From Agrobacterium tumefaciens (lineage in GTDB: Bacteria; Pseudomonadota; Alphaproteobacteria; Rhizobiales; Rhizobiaceae), in the NCBI RefSeq assembly GCF_013318015.2, contig NZ_CP115842.1, positions 1,549,001 to 1,613,000 of the forward strand: a DNA stretch of 64,000 bases, read 5' to 3'. Made by a program: the position numbers and the translations under genes. The notes beneath the pieces were generated by a model. It was not told the origin of the DNA. It did no database searches and was given only the letters and a program-made list of their open reading frames with translations. Shown here piece after piece: positions 1 through 9,001 of this stretch. How positions within the stretch are numbered: the stretch's first letter is position 1; each line of letters opens with the position of its first letter.

Positions 1-120
1 GTTGAAGTCTTTCGCAGCACTCTCGGCCATTCCGTCCGGGCGACGCAACAGGGCGGCATCGCCGAGATAGGTGAATTCCTGAGCGTCGCGCGGCCCGAGC
101 AGTGGGTGAGGGATCAGCAT
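1..120 (-). CDS. soxD: Sarcosine oxidase delta-subunit-like protein, partial at window edge
   Basis: The first 40 codons are visible, starting MLIPHPLLGPRDAQEF; the rest lies left of the window. Position downstream of soxB, 10 bases after its stop, and the FTYLGDAALL segment fit the small delta subunit of heterotetrameric sarcosine oxidase. The CPxC pair that normally starts the delta-subunit zinc site is replaced by HPLLG, unlike the complete soxD at 56516, which has CPYC. It may belong to an oxidase acting on a related N-methyl compound. soxA and soxG presumably follow outside the window. Confidence 0.75.
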   Translation of the reverse strand, partial: MLIPHPLLGPRDAQEFTYLGDAALLRRPDGMAESAAKDFN

Positions 121-130
121 TGTTCAAGCC

Positions 131-1381
131 TCAGTGAAGGTTCGGTTGGGCGCCGGCGCCCTTTTCGTCGATGACATAGCCCTTTTCGAACCGGTCGAGC
201 CGGTAGGCCTTGGCCGTATCATGCGGGGTATCCGTGGCCAGCAGATGAGCGAATGCATAGCCGCTGGCCGGCGTCGCCTTGAAGCCGCCGTAACACCAGC
301 CGGCATTGAGATAGAGGCCCTTCACCGGCGTGTGGTCGATGATCGGTGAACCGTCCATCGACATATCCATGATGCCGCCCCAGATGCGCAGCAGGCGCGC
401 CCGGCCGATCATCGGCATCAGCGCCATGCCGCCCTCGGCGACATCTTCGATGACGGGCAGATTGCCGCGCTGGGCATAGGAATTATAGCCGTCGATATCA
501 CCACCGAAGACCAGGCCACCCTTGTCGGACTGGCTGACGTAGAAATGGCCTGCTCCGAAGGTTATGACGCCGGGTATGGTCGGCTTCAGCCCTTCCGAAA
601 CGAAGGCTTGCAGCACATGGCTTTCAATCGGCAGACGCATGCCCGCCATGGCCATGACGCGGCCGGTCGATCCCGCCACGGCGACGCCTACCTTTCCGGC
701 ACCGATGTAGCCACGGCTGGTTTCCACGCCCTTGATCGTTCCATCCTCGATGCGAAATCCCCGGACTTCGCAGTTCTGGATAAGATCGACCCCTGCCAGA
801 TCGGCGCCGCGCGCGTAACCCCAGGCAACGCCATCGTGGCGGGCAGTTCCAGCGCGGCGCTGGTAAAGGCCGCCCTTGATCGGAAAGCGTGCATTGTCGA
901 AATTGAGAAACGGGATCATGGCGCGGAGATCGTCTTGCGCTAGCAGTTGCGCGTCCGCACCGGCCAGCAGCATGGCGTTGCCGCGACGGCGGTAGGCATC
1001 GCGCTGCGCGTCGGTGTGGAACAGGTTCACAATGCCGCGCTGGCTTACCATCGCATTGAAATTGAATTCCTGTTCAAGCCCTTCCCAGAGTTTCATTGAA
1101 AATTCGTAGAATGGCTCGTTTCCGGGCAGCAGATAGTTTGAGCGGATGATCGTGGTGTTGCGCCCAATGTTTCCCGATCCCAGCCAGCCTTTTTCCAGAA
1201 CGGCGATCCGCGACTTGGAAAAGGTTTTGGCTAGATAGTAGGCCGTTGCAAGTCCATGACCGCCACCGCCAACAATGATGAAATCGTAATGAGGTTGCGG
1301 ATCGGGGTTCCGCCACAGTGGGTGCCAGCCCTTGTGGCCGGTCAGGGCCTGTTTGAAAACCTGGAGAGCCGAATAGCGCAA
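131..1381 (-). CDS. soxB: Sarcosine oxidase beta subunit (FAD/FMN amine oxidase)
   Basis: This 416-residue protein is a DAO-family flavoprotein. It has a Rossmann dinucleotide motif near the N-terminus (IIVGGGGHG, about residues 35-43) and the TARHDGVAWGY segment around residue 182, whose His matches the residue that carries covalent FMN in heterotetrameric sarcosine oxidases. The family oxidises sarcosine to glycine, giving 5,10-methylene-THF when folate is present. It is the first visible gene of a minus-strand operon with soxD and diverges from a GlxA-type regulator. It is paralogous to soxB at 55251 but clearly distinct in sequence, so the true substrate may be another N-methylated amine. 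Confidence 0.88.
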   Translation of the reverse strand: MRYSALQVFKQALTGHKGWHPLWRNPDPQPHYDFIIVGGGGHGLATAYYLAKTFSKSRIAVLEKGWLGSGNIGRNTTIIRSNYLLPGNEPFYEFSMKLWEGLEQEFNFNAMVSQRGIVNLFHTDAQRDAYRRRGNAMLLAGADAQLLAQDDLRAMIPFLNFDNARFPIKGGLYQRRAGTARHDGVAWGYARGADLAGVDLIQNCEVRGFRIEDGTIKGVETSRGYIGAGKVGVAVAGSTGRVMAMAGMRLPIESHVLQAFVSEGLKPTIPGVITFGAGHFYVSQSDKGGLVFGGDIDGYNSYAQRGNLPVIEDVAEGGMALMPMIGRARLLRIWGGIMDMSMDGSPIIDHTPVKGLYLNAGWCYGGFKATPASGYAFAHLLATDTPHDTAKAYRLDRFEKGYVIDEKGAGAQPNLH

Positions 1382-1407
1382 ATCTGTGTTCCTCGAAAAC
1401 AGGGCGG

Positions 1408-1500
1408 TTGTCCAAGTTTATAGCGCGATACCGGACGATTTTTTTATCCGTGACGGACGCATTATTGTCCAATTTGGCCAATTCGGCTAAGCTTGTCCTG
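1408..1500. promoter_or_regulatory. TTGTCC repeats between soxB and its divergent regulator
   Basis: TTGTCCAA occurs at 1408-1415 and 1465-1472, and TTGTCCTG at 1493-1500, all in the same orientation. The equivalent divergent gap of the second sox locus also has TTGTCCA, at 55180-55186. Direct repeats are typical of AraC-family binding sites, so these could be regulator half-sites. The motif is short and could be chance. Confidence 0.3.
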
Positions 1501-1521
1501 GGGATTGTCTTGGAGCAGGTC

Positions 1522-2508
1522 ATGCACGCCGAAGGGTCGATGTCGATCGGGTTCATACTCATTGAGGGTTATGCGCTGATGTCGTTGGCTGCGGCGGTTG
1601 AGCCGCTGCGCGCGGCCAATCACCTTGCCGGCAAAACGCTCTACCATTGCCGGTTTTATTCGGCGAATGGCGGGTTTGGCGCATCCACGTCAGGCGGAGG
1701 TTTTGATACCGCGCCCGTTTCGCGGGCTTTGTCTGAGAAGCTGGATCTGGTCTTCATCGTCGCGGGCGGAAATCCCATGCTCTATGAAGATCCGGCACTT
1801 GTGCGAAACCTGCGCACGCTCAACCAGCGGGGTGTCAAGCTCGGAGGCATTTCCGGCGGCGCGGCGATCCTTGCCAAATCCGGTCTGATGACGGGCAGAC
1901 GTTTTACCGTTCACTGGACCCACATCGATCCGCTTAGTGAATATGCCAGCGATCTCCTGATCGAGCGTGCGCTCTACGTCATCGATCGCGATCGTTACAC
2001 TTGCGCGGGCGGCGTTGCCGCCATTGACATGATGGGGGCTTTTATTGCGAAAGACCATGGTTCTGCCTTCGCGCGCGATGTCAGCGAATGGTTCATACAT
2101 CCGCGTTTGAGAACGGCCGATGAGCCTCAGTTGGGCCGCGCCGGCCAACGTTTCAACGTCCACCACCCGGTACTCGAAGCTGCCATTGAACTCATGGCGA
2201 CCCATGTTGCGGATCCCCTGTCGCCGGAGCAGCTGGGCCAATTGTGCGGCAGCAGTATTCGCCAGCTCCACCGCCTGTTTTCCAGCCATTTCGACCAGTC
2301 CATGATGTCTTTTTACCGTGGTCTTCGGCTGGCAAAGGCGGATGAGCTGCTGCAGCAGACCTCGCTTTCGATCGTTGACGTGGCCTTGCTGACGGGGTTC
2401 TCGACCGCTGCCCATTTCACCCGTTGCTACACCCAGAAATACGCCGTCCCGCCCAGCAGAAGGCGTCGTGCCGGGAGAGATTTCGAGCAGCCGTCCGATG
2501 GTACCTGA
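1522..2508 (+). CDS. GlxA-family transcriptional regulator (DJ-1/PfpI-like + AraC HTH)
   Basis: The N-terminal half resembles a class I glutamine amidotransferase/DJ-1 fold, with GGISGGAAIL at the usual nucleophile-elbow position but no Cys there, so it is a sensor rather than an enzyme. The C-terminal ~100 residues form an AraC-type double helix-turn-helix (LGQLCGSSIRQLHRLF; SIVDVALLTGFSTAAHFTRCY). The ATG at 1522 is chosen because GGAG lies 6 bases upstream; the frame is open to 1408 but that region has no ribosome site. It diverges from soxB. GlxA-type regulators such as GbdR and SouR control betaine/sarcosine genes in Pseudomonas, so it probably activates the leftward sox-like operon. Confidence 0.85.
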   Translation: MHAEGSMSIGFILIEGYALMSLAAAVEPLRAANHLAGKTLYHCRFYSANGGFGASTSGGGFDTAPVSRALSEKLDLVFIVAGGNPMLYEDPALVRNLRTLNQRGVKLGGISGGAAILAKSGLMTGRRFTVHWTHIDPLSEYASDLLIERALYVIDRDRYTCAGGVAAIDMMGAFIAKDHGSAFARDVSEWFIHPRLRTADEPQLGRAGQRFNVHHPVLEAAIELMATHVADPLSPEQLGQLCGSSIRQLHRLFSSHFDQSMMSFYRGLRLAKADELLQQTSLSIVDVALLTGFSTAAHFTRCYTQKYAVPPSRRRRAGRDFEQPSDGT

Positions 2509-2563
2509 CGCCCTACCGGAACAGCGTGCGGTTTTTGCGGTGACACTTCGGCAAGGCAGTGCG

Positions 2564-4105
2564 TCATGCCTTTCGTGAAAGGGCCGTTTCGCGCTCCGCA
2601 TCATGGATCAAGCCCATGATACCCTCGCTCATATCGGCATAGACGCCATTGTTTTCGACCACGCCTTTAACCCGATAGCGGTCCATGACAACAATGCGGT
2701 CGGCCACTGCCACCATCTCCGGCATGTCACTGGTAATGACGAGAATGGCGGTGCCGCTGTCTGCAAGCTCGCGCAGCAGATCGTGCAGATAGGCCTTGGT
2801 CTTGATGTCGATGCCAACAGAAGGTTCGTCTACGATCAGCAGCTTCACGTCGGCGGCAAGCCACTTGGCGACGCTGATCTTCTGCTGGTTGCCGCCGGAA
2901 AGATTACCCACGGTCTGGCTCAGGCTCGGCGTCTTCACCTCAAGTTTCTGCAGGAAAGGGGTGACCGCCGCACGGATGCGGCTGTCGGAAAGCACGCCGA
3001 ATGCGTTTGAGAGCTTGCGCCAGATGGGAACGCCCGCATTGGCGAGAACGGAATGCTGGAGAATGAGGCCGTCACCCTTGCGGTCCTCGCTGACATAACC
3101 GACGCCGTATTCGTGGATGGCTTCGGCAACGGAGCGGATGCGGGCCGGGCGATCTTCGATCCGGACTTCGCCTTCCGTGACGGCGAATTTACCCATGATC
3201 GATTTTGCCAATTCGGTGCGCCCCGCGCCCACCAGCCCGTAAAGGCCGACGATTTCACCCTTGCGCACGGAAAGACTGACATCGCGATGGCCGATTGCGG
3301 TAGAGACACCTTTGAGTTCAAGCACCAGCGGATTGTGCTCGACCGCGCGTTTGCGCCAGCCACCGCCGCCTTCGGCACGGCCAATCATCAGGCGCACCAG
3401 GTCCTGGCGTCCGAGACCTTCCATAGACCGGCTTTCGCAGGCGTTTTCGCCATCTCGCAGAACCGTTACCCGGTCGCAGATATCCAGAACCTCTTCCAGC
3501 TTGTGGCTGACGAAGACAAGGCTTGCGCCATCATCGCGCAGGCGGCGCAGAATGCGGAAGAGGTTGTCCGTTTCGCTCGGGGTCAGCGATGTCGTGGGTT
3601 CGTCGAGCAAAAGAACCCGGCTTTGCAGGGAAAGCGCCTTCGCAATTTCCACGAGCTGCATTTGCGCGACGGAAAGCTCGGATACCGGCATCGCCGGATC
3701 GACTTCCAGATTGAGAGCCTGCAGCCAGCGGCGTGCGTCGCGGTTCAGCGCGGCGTAGTCGATGGGTTTGAGATAGTGCGCCCCAAGCTTTTCCATGTGG
3801 ATATTCTCGGCAATCGAGAAGCGCGGGATGAGGTTGCGTTCCTGATGGACGACACCGATGCCGCGGGCAATGGCCTCGCGCGGGTTGCCGAAGCGTACTT
3901 CCTGCCCATCGACAAGGATCTGGCCGCTGCTCTGATGGTGGACGCCGGTAATGACCTTGATCAACGTCGATTTGCCGGCGCCGTTCTCACCCAGCAACGC
4001 GTGGATCGATCCCGGCTCCAGCGAAAGATTGACGCCCTTGAGCGCCCGAACGCCGGGAAACACTTTTTCGATGTTGCGCGCCTGAAAAACAGGTTGCTTG
4101 TCCAT
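2564..4105 (-). CDS. Sugar ABC transporter ATP-binding protein (CUT2, RbsA/MglA type)
   Basis: This 513-residue protein carries two fused ABC domains. The first has a full Walker A (GENGAGKST) and an LSVAQMQLVEIAKAL signature. The second has the degenerate P-loop usual for the family (GLVGAGRTE) and an LSGGNQQK signature. It energises import of a monosaccharide or related compound at the inner membrane. It is the last gene of a minus-strand operon (binding protein, permease, permease, ATPase), 4 bases after the permease. The divergent hexuronate/aldose genes suggest a uronate or deoxysugar-type substrate. Confidence 0.93.
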   Translation of the reverse strand: MDKQPVFQARNIEKVFPGVRALKGVNLSLEPGSIHALLGENGAGKSTLIKVITGVHHQSSGQILVDGQEVRFGNPREAIARGIGVVHQERNLIPRFSIAENIHMEKLGAHYLKPIDYAALNRDARRWLQALNLEVDPAMPVSELSVAQMQLVEIAKALSLQSRVLLLDEPTTSLTPSETDNLFRILRRLRDDGASLVFVSHKLEEVLDICDRVTVLRDGENACESRSMEGLGRQDLVRLMIGRAEGGGGWRKRAVEHNPLVLELKGVSTAIGHRDVSLSVRKGEIVGLYGLVGAGRTELAKSIMGKFAVTEGEVRIEDRPARIRSVAEAIHEYGVGYVSEDRKGDGLILQHSVLANAGVPIWRKLSNAFGVLSDSRIRAAVTPFLQKLEVKTPSLSQTVGNLSGGNQQKISVAKWLAADVKLLIVDEPSVGIDIKTKAYLHDLLRELADSGTAILVITSDMPEMVAVADRIVVMDRYRVKGVVENNGVYADMSEGIMGLIHDAERETALSRKA

Positions 4106-4109
4106 GATG

Positions 4110-5087
4110 TCAGGCCTTTCCTGTCTTTTTGCCGAGATGCGTTTCGCGCAGGCGGTTGATGCCGACGGCGGCGAGGATCATTGCGCCAAGCACCACCTGC
4201 ACGAGGAACGGATCGATGGAGAACAGCACGAGTGCCTGCGTGATGATGGCGACGATGACGACGCCGAGCAGGGTCGCCCCGACGCTGACATGCCCGCCAG
4301 CCAGTACGGCACCGCCGATAACGGGTGCGGCAAAGGACAGGATGAGCCAGTCATCGCCAATGGAAGGCTGGCCGATCTGCAGGCGGGATACGAGCAGAAT
4401 GCCGGCGACCGACGCCAGAAGGCCGGAAATGCCGTGCGCCACAATCATTGTCGTGCGGATCGAAATGCCGGAAAGCTCTGCCGCATGGCTGTTGCCGCCA
4501 ATGGCAAGGATGAAGCGGCCTATCGGCTGGCGGCGCAGCATGAACCACAGCGCGAATGCGATGATGATGGTGGGTGCTGCGAGCCACGGAACTGGGCCGA
4601 CGAGCAGCGCCGAGCCGAAGGCTTTCACCGATTCCGGCACGCCGTAGAACGGCTCCGCCCGGGTGATGCCAAGGTTGATACCCTTGTAGATCGACAGCGT
4701 CGCCAGTGTGATGACGAAGGCGGAAATGCCGGTGATGGCAATCAGCAGACCGTTGAGCATGCCGCAGACAACACCGATCAGCACCGCGGCAATGGCGGCC
4801 ACCGGTGCCGGAAACCCCCAGACCTGCATCAGTCCCGCAAAGGAGATTGCCGCCAGTCCGCCGATTGCGCCCACGGACAGGTTCATCTGGCCAATGGCAA
4901 TGATGATCATCTGGGAAAAGGCGATGAGCGCATTGACCGCAATTGCAAGAAGCAGAATCTGGATGTTGAAGGAAGAGAGGAAGTTGGGGCTGAAGCTGCG
5001 GATAAGCGCGATTGCCAGCGCCGTGACCAATAGGGGGCCGAACCAGTCGGTTCTGGCAAGGCGTAGAAGGGTGTTGTCGGTCTTCAT
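4110..5087 (-). CDS. Sugar ABC transporter permease (CUT2, RbsC type)
   Basis: A 325-residue hydrophobic protein of the BPD_transp_2 family. It shows the conserved GQMNLSVGAIGGL segment and the LAGGHVSVGATLLGV stretch near the C-terminus found in RbsC-like permeases. It follows a second, related permease with 10 bases between them. Having two different CUT2 permeases in one operon suggests a heterodimeric channel. Confidence 0.92.
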   Translation of the reverse strand: MKTDNTLLRLARTDWFGPLLVTALAIALIRSFSPNFLSSFNIQILLLAIAVNALIAFSQMIIIAIGQMNLSVGAIGGLAAISFAGLMQVWGFPAPVAAIAAVLIGVVCGMLNGLLIAITGISAFVITLATLSIYKGINLGITRAEPFYGVPESVKAFGSALLVGPVPWLAAPTIIIAFALWFMLRRQPIGRFILAIGGNSHAAELSGISIRTTMIVAHGISGLLASVAGILLVSRLQIGQPSIGDDWLILSFAAPVIGGAVLAGGHVSVGATLLGVVIVAIITQALVLFSIDPFLVQVVLGAMILAAVGINRLRETHLGKKTGKA

Positions 5088-5097
5088 CGTCCAGTCC

Positions 5098-6084
5098 TCA
5101 AGCCAGGTTGCGTCGGGCGAGATAGCTTCGCCGCGCCTTGTCCATCAAAACCGCTAGCAACAGCAGCAGGCCGAGAAATGTCTGGACCCAGAATTCACCG
5201 AGCTGAAGCAGCAGCAGGCCGCTGGTGAGCATGGTGACCAAAAGTGCGCCAAGACAGGTGCCGAGCACCGAAACTTTGCCGCCCTGCAAAAGCGTGCCAC
5301 CGAGAACCGGGCCGAGAAAAGCTGGCAGAAGCCAGTCCTGCCCAAGCTGGCCTGCCATGGAAGGAATGGCGGCGCCCGTGCGCGTCACCAGCATCAGGGC
5401 GGCGAGTGCTGCAAGCAGGCCCGACAGCACGTGACAGGCAATGAAGATACGGTCGACCCGAATGCCGGAAAGTTCCGCCGCTTCCGGGCGCGCGCCTGCC
5501 GCCAGCATTTCGCGGCCAAGAACGGTGCGCCGGTAGAGAAAGGACAGGGCGAGCGCCGTTGCAAGCGTGACGAGAAGCAGCGGCGAGAAATAGGTCGCGA
5601 GCTTCATTTTTCCGAAGGCTGCGAAGATCGGCGGTAGGCCACGGTAGGCCTCGGCGCGCGTCAGGAAGATCATCACGCCGAAAAAGATGCTCATGGTGGC
5701 AAGCGTGATGATGAAGCTGTGCAGCCCCGTGCGGATGACGGTCCAGCCATTGACGAAACCGAGCGACGCGCCGGTGGAGAGACCGCCAATGAGGGCGAGC
5801 GGCCACGGCACGCCAAGCACCTCGATCAGATAACCACAGGCCATGGCCGCCGAGACGCCGATCGCTCCAACGGCAAGATTAAGGCCGCCGGTCACGATCA
5901 CCGCCATCATCGACAGGCCGATCATGATGTTGATCGCGGCACTGCGACCAAGCGTGAACAGATTGAAAGGCGAAAGGAAGCCGCTGGCCGCGACGCCGAA
6001 AATGACGGCGAAGACGACGATCAGCAGAATGAGGCCGAATTCATTGGTCAGAAAAAAGCGGCCTTGCGAAAGGCTGGACCCCAT
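5098..6084 (-). CDS. Sugar ABC transporter permease (CUT2), second subunit
   Basis: This is an RbsC-like permease with the GGLNLAVGAIGVSAA motif and the LLQGGKVSVLGTCLGALL segment. I chose the ATG at 6084 (MGSSLSQGRF) because AGGAGGG precedes it by about ten bases. The frame also offers ATGs at 6138 and 6192, which would add 18 or 36 polar residues with weaker ribosome sites. It lies between the binding-protein gene and the other permease and is expected to pair with the latter. Confidence 0.88.
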   Translation of the reverse strand: MGSSLSQGRFFLTNEFGLILLIVVFAVIFGVAASGFLSPFNLFTLGRSAAINIMIGLSMMAVIVTGGLNLAVGAIGVSAAMACGYLIEVLGVPWPLALIGGLSTGASLGFVNGWTVIRTGLHSFIITLATMSIFFGVMIFLTRAEAYRGLPPIFAAFGKMKLATYFSPLLLVTLATALALSFLYRRTVLGREMLAAGARPEAAELSGIRVDRIFIACHVLSGLLAALAALMLVTRTGAAIPSMAGQLGQDWLLPAFLGPVLGGTLLQGGKVSVLGTCLGALLVTMLTSGLLLLQLGEFWVQTFLGLLLLLAVLMDKARRSYLARRNLA

Positions 6085-6277
6085 TCGTCTGTCGCCCTCC
6101 TGCGAGCCCTTTGTGAGCAAAGTATCGTTCACGGTCATGAAACTGTCCCGGTATTGGTTCGCCCGAAGCGCCTGCGCGGGTCGCCTGGTCATTGCGCTGC
6201 CGCCTGAAAGAATATTTTCTGGCGGGGCAGATTGCAGGGCGCGGTCGTTTGCCGCCCGGCAATCGCTCGAGGCATGA

Positions 6278-7303
6278 TTAGTTGCAGCTCAGATAGGTCG
6301 TATCGAAGTTGGTGAGCAGCTTTTTGGTCTCGGCGCGCATGGCATCGATGTAGTTGTCCACCTTGGCGGCATCGACATAGGCGGTGCCGGAATCGATGAA
6401 CTTGGTCGTCAGCGCATTGGATTTGAACGGCGCATCTTCCTTCACCTTGCAGCCGGCCTGAAGTTTGCTCAGTGCAAACGCGCCGATATAACCCTGGCCA
6501 TAGGGGTTCTGAAGCATCGTGCCGTCGACGAAACCGTCCTTGATCGCTTTCAGCACGACTTCGTCGTGGTCGATGCCGACCATGTGGATGCGCTTGTCGC
6601 CGATCTTGCGCAGTGCGTTGGAGGCAACGACCGCAGGAACCCAGGCTGTGGTCACGATGCCGTCCACTTCGGAAGCGTGGGCGGCCAGGTAGGCGCTGAT
6701 CTTTTCTTCCGCCGGTTCCGGCGCGTCGATATCGGCGATGACCTGAACGACCTCGGCGCCGGCTTCGTCAGCTGCCTTTTTCACGGCATCGATACGAAGC
6801 TGGGTGTTGGGGTCAACAAGGAAGCCGGTGAAATGGGCGATGCGTTTTTTGCCCGTTCCCATCGCCTTGATCAGCTCCTTGGTGCCGAGATAAGCGGAAT
6901 TACCGGTGTCGGTACCAAGGCAGAAGGCGGCGGGCGAGGGGTCCTTGAAGCATCCGGCGCCAGCAATCACATTCGCGCCGTTGCCGGTCAGTTCCTCTGC
7001 TGTCGAGACCGCGCCGACGGGATCGCCTGGGAAAATCAGGAAGCCGTTATAACCCTGGCTCAGAAGGCTTTCGAGAAGCTGGTTCTGCTGTGCCAGTTCC
7101 CACTTTTGCGGCACCTTATAGTCGGCGCCAGCCAGGCCGAAGTCCTTGGCCGCGTCCTTGCCGGCCTGTTCCCAGGCGGCGAAATAAGGGTGCGGACCGC
7201 CCGGAACGAGGGCGATCTTGCTGGCGTCCGCCGCCTGCGCGACACCGCACGCTCCCGCGCCGATGATTGCGGCAGCGACGAGGCTGCGCATGAAATACGT
7301 CAT
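6278..7303 (-). CDS. Periplasmic sugar-binding protein of CUT2 ABC transporter
   Basis: The product is 341 residues with a Sec signal peptide (MRSLVAAAIIGAGACG, cleaved after AQA) and a type-1 periplasmic binding fold (KIALVPGGPHPYFAAWEQAG; PGDPVGAVSTAEEL; VGIDHDE). The start at 7303 is preceded by GGAGGAG; an in-frame ATG 5 codons earlier overlaps that ribosome site. It is the first gene of the minus-strand transporter operon and diverges from the GntR regulator. The 194-base gap to the next gene is typical after highly expressed binding-protein genes. Confidence 0.9.
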   Translation of the reverse strand: MTYFMRSLVAAAIIGAGACGVAQAADASKIALVPGGPHPYFAAWEQAGKDAAKDFGLAGADYKVPQKWELAQQNQLLESLLSQGYNGFLIFPGDPVGAVSTAEELTGNGANVIAGAGCFKDPSPAAFCLGTDTGNSAYLGTKELIKAMGTGKKRIAHFTGFLVDPNTQLRIDAVKKAADEAGAEVVQVIADIDAPEPAEEKISAYLAAHASEVDGIVTTAWVPAVVASNALRKIGDKRIHMVGIDHDEVVLKAIKDGFVDGTMLQNPYGQGYIGAFALSKLQAGCKVKEDAPFKSNALTTKFIDSGTAYVDAAKVDNYIDAMRAETKKLLTNFDTTYLSCN

Positions 7304-7405
7304 GTTTTTCTCCTCCATGAAACGGCCTGCTCCTTAAAAAAAGCGACTGGAACCTCCCTTAATCGCTCTTTCTCCCAACAGCCGACTTGCGTAAGCGCCA
7401 TGGAC

Positions 7406-7427
7406 ACTAGTATACTTGTATCCAAGT
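7406..7427. promoter_or_regulatory. Imperfect palindrome overlapping a promoter: candidate GntR operator
   Basis: The 22-bp element is centred on ATAC-TT-GTAT and matches in 16 of 22 positions, with outer arms ACT/AGT. A plus-strand promoter fits around it: TTGCGT at 7387-7392 and TATACT at 7411-7416, 18 bases apart. The site therefore covers the -10 element of the regulator operon and lies upstream of the divergent transporter operon. It is well placed for repression of both by the adjacent FCD-type GntR protein. Confidence 0.5.
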
Positions 7428-7469
7428 AGCAATGAGATTTTCACGACCGCCTTTTGAAGGGGAGCGTTC

Positions 7470-8219
7470 ATGACGAAAAACACCACTGCCGGTTTCACTG
7501 GGCGCGGCGCTCATCAAGAGGCCCCCGGCTCCGGAATCGAAAGCGTGGAGCTTGTGGTCAATCGTTATGGCTCGGTTGCCGATCAGGTTCATGCGGCGTT
7601 GCGTCAGGCGATCGTCGAGGTCCGCCTAGCGCCCGGGGCACCGATCAGTGAAAACTCGATCTGCCGTCAGTTTTCGGTGTCGCGCACCCCGGTGCGTGCC
7701 GCGATCCAGCGCCTGTCGGAAGAGGGTCTTGTGGACGTCTATCCGCAACTCGGCAGCTTTGTTGCGCCGATCAGGCTTGGCGAAATTCAGGACAGCCATT
7801 TTATCCGCCGTTCACTCGAAGTGGCTTTGCTGCGCGAAGTCGCGCCGAAGTGGACGAAAGAAATGAGCCGTACGATGCGCGACGTCATCGCCGAGCAGGA
7901 AAGAGTGATTGCCGCCAACGACGCATCCGGCTTCTTCCATGCCGACGAGGCGTTTCATCGCCTGCTTGGCACGTTTTCCGGTCGCGAAGGTGTCTGGCAG
8001 GCGATCCTTGCCGCCAAGGTGACCCTGTCGCGGTTCCATCGTTATTGGGCAAAGCCGGAACGATTGCCCGCCGTCATCGAAGAGCATCTGGCAGTCGTGG
8101 ATGCTCTCGACCGTGGCGATGCCGAAGGTGCGGAAAAGGCGCTGGTGACGCATCTGGATATGGTTTTCGTGATCTACGAACAGTTGCCTGAAGAAGAGCG
8201 GAAGCATTTGTCCATTTGA
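7470..8219 (+). CDS. GntR-family regulator, FadR/FCD type
   Basis: A 249-residue protein. Its winged HTH (ADQVHAALRQAIVEVRLAPGAPISE; QFSVSRTPVRAAIQRLSEEGLVD) is followed by an all-helical FCD ligand domain with the metal-type histidines expected in ADEAFHRLL and VIEEHLAVVDAL. AAGGGGAG precedes the ATG. FCD-GntR proteins commonly respond to sugar acids, which suits the mannonate/fructuronate enzymes 20 bases downstream in the same operon. It probably represses both its own operon and the divergent transporter. Confidence 0.9.
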   Translation: MTKNTTAGFTGRGAHQEAPGSGIESVELVVNRYGSVADQVHAALRQAIVEVRLAPGAPISENSICRQFSVSRTPVRAAIQRLSEEGLVDVYPQLGSFVAPIRLGEIQDSHFIRRSLEVALLREVAPKWTKEMSRTMRDVIAEQERVIAANDASGFFHADEAFHRLLGTFSGREGVWQAILAAKVTLSRFHRYWAKPERLPAVIEEHLAVVDALDRGDAEGAEKALVTHLDMVFVIYEQLPEEERKHLSI

Positions 8220-8241
8220 TAGTGGACGTGGAGGAGACAGA

Positions 8242-8982
8242 ATGGAACTGAAACACAAGACGGCGCTCGTGACAGGCGCTTGTGGCGGCATCGGCCGTGC
8301 CGTGGTTGCGGCGCTGGTCGCGCAAGGGGCGAGGGTAATCGCCTTCGATCGCGACATCGAAGCTGTTGCGGCGCTTGCGGAGGGGTTTGGCGGTGCTTGT
8401 GATCCCGTCGCTGTCGATCTCGGCGATGCGACGGCGCTGCAGGCCGTCATGAAAGATGTCGCCAACCGTTTCGAGGTCATAGACATTCTCGTCAACAATG
8501 CCGGTGTGCTGTCGCCGCACAAGCTAGGAGCGACCACGCTTGATGACTGGCACAGGCTGATGGCCGTCAATCTCGATGCCGCCCTGCTGCTGACGCAGGC
8601 CGTCGTTCCCGCCATGAAGGAAAACCGCTGGGGGCGGCTGATCAACATCTCGTCCTATGCCTGGAAGTCCGGCGGCCTGACGGCGGGCACGGCCTATTCG
8701 GTCTCGAAATCGGCGCTGGTGGGCCTCACTTACTCGTCCGCTCGCGAACTTGCCCCTTTCGGCGTCACCGCCAATGCAGTCGCGCCGGCCTATGTGGTTT
8801 CGCCGATGATCATGGAGCAACTGTCAGAGGAAGACCGCCAGCGCCAGCTTGCAGCCATTCCGGTCGGGCGGTTCTGCCAGCCGGAAGAGGTGGCCCATAC
8901 AGTAGGTTTCCTCGCCTCGCCGCTGTCCGGCTTCATGACCGGCACGGTCGTTGACATGAATGGCGGCCTGCAATTCGGCTGA
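8242..8982 (+). CDS. Short-chain dehydrogenase/reductase
   Basis: A 246-residue classical SDR with the cofactor motif TGACGGIGRA, NNAG, and the catalytic Ser-Tyr-Lys set in INISSYAW and YSVSKSALVG. The C-terminus (GTVVDMNGGLQFG) is typical of 3-oxoacyl-ACP-reductase-like sugar dehydrogenases. It sits between the GntR regulator and the mannonate genes, 19 bases before the next start, so it most likely oxidises or reduces a sugar, sugar acid or lactone in the same pathway. The substrate cannot be told from sequence. Confidence 0.88.
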   Translation: MELKHKTALVTGACGGIGRAVVAALVAQGARVIAFDRDIEAVAALAEGFGGACDPVAVDLGDATALQAVMKDVANRFEVIDILVNNAGVLSPHKLGATTLDDWHRLMAVNLDAALLLTQAVVPAMKENRWGRLINISSYAWKSGGLTAGTAYSVSKSALVGLTYSSARELAPFGVTANAVAPAYVVSPMIMEQLSEEDRQRQLAAIPVGRFCQPEEVAHTVGFLASPLSGFMTGTVVDMNGGLQFG

Positions 8983-9001
8983 GATACGGAGATAAATAAC
9001 C

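Noticed and set aside
3053..4159. Open frame antisense to the first CUT2 ATPase
   Set aside because: The sense strand has both ABC signatures; the antisense frame is a codon-bias shadow.
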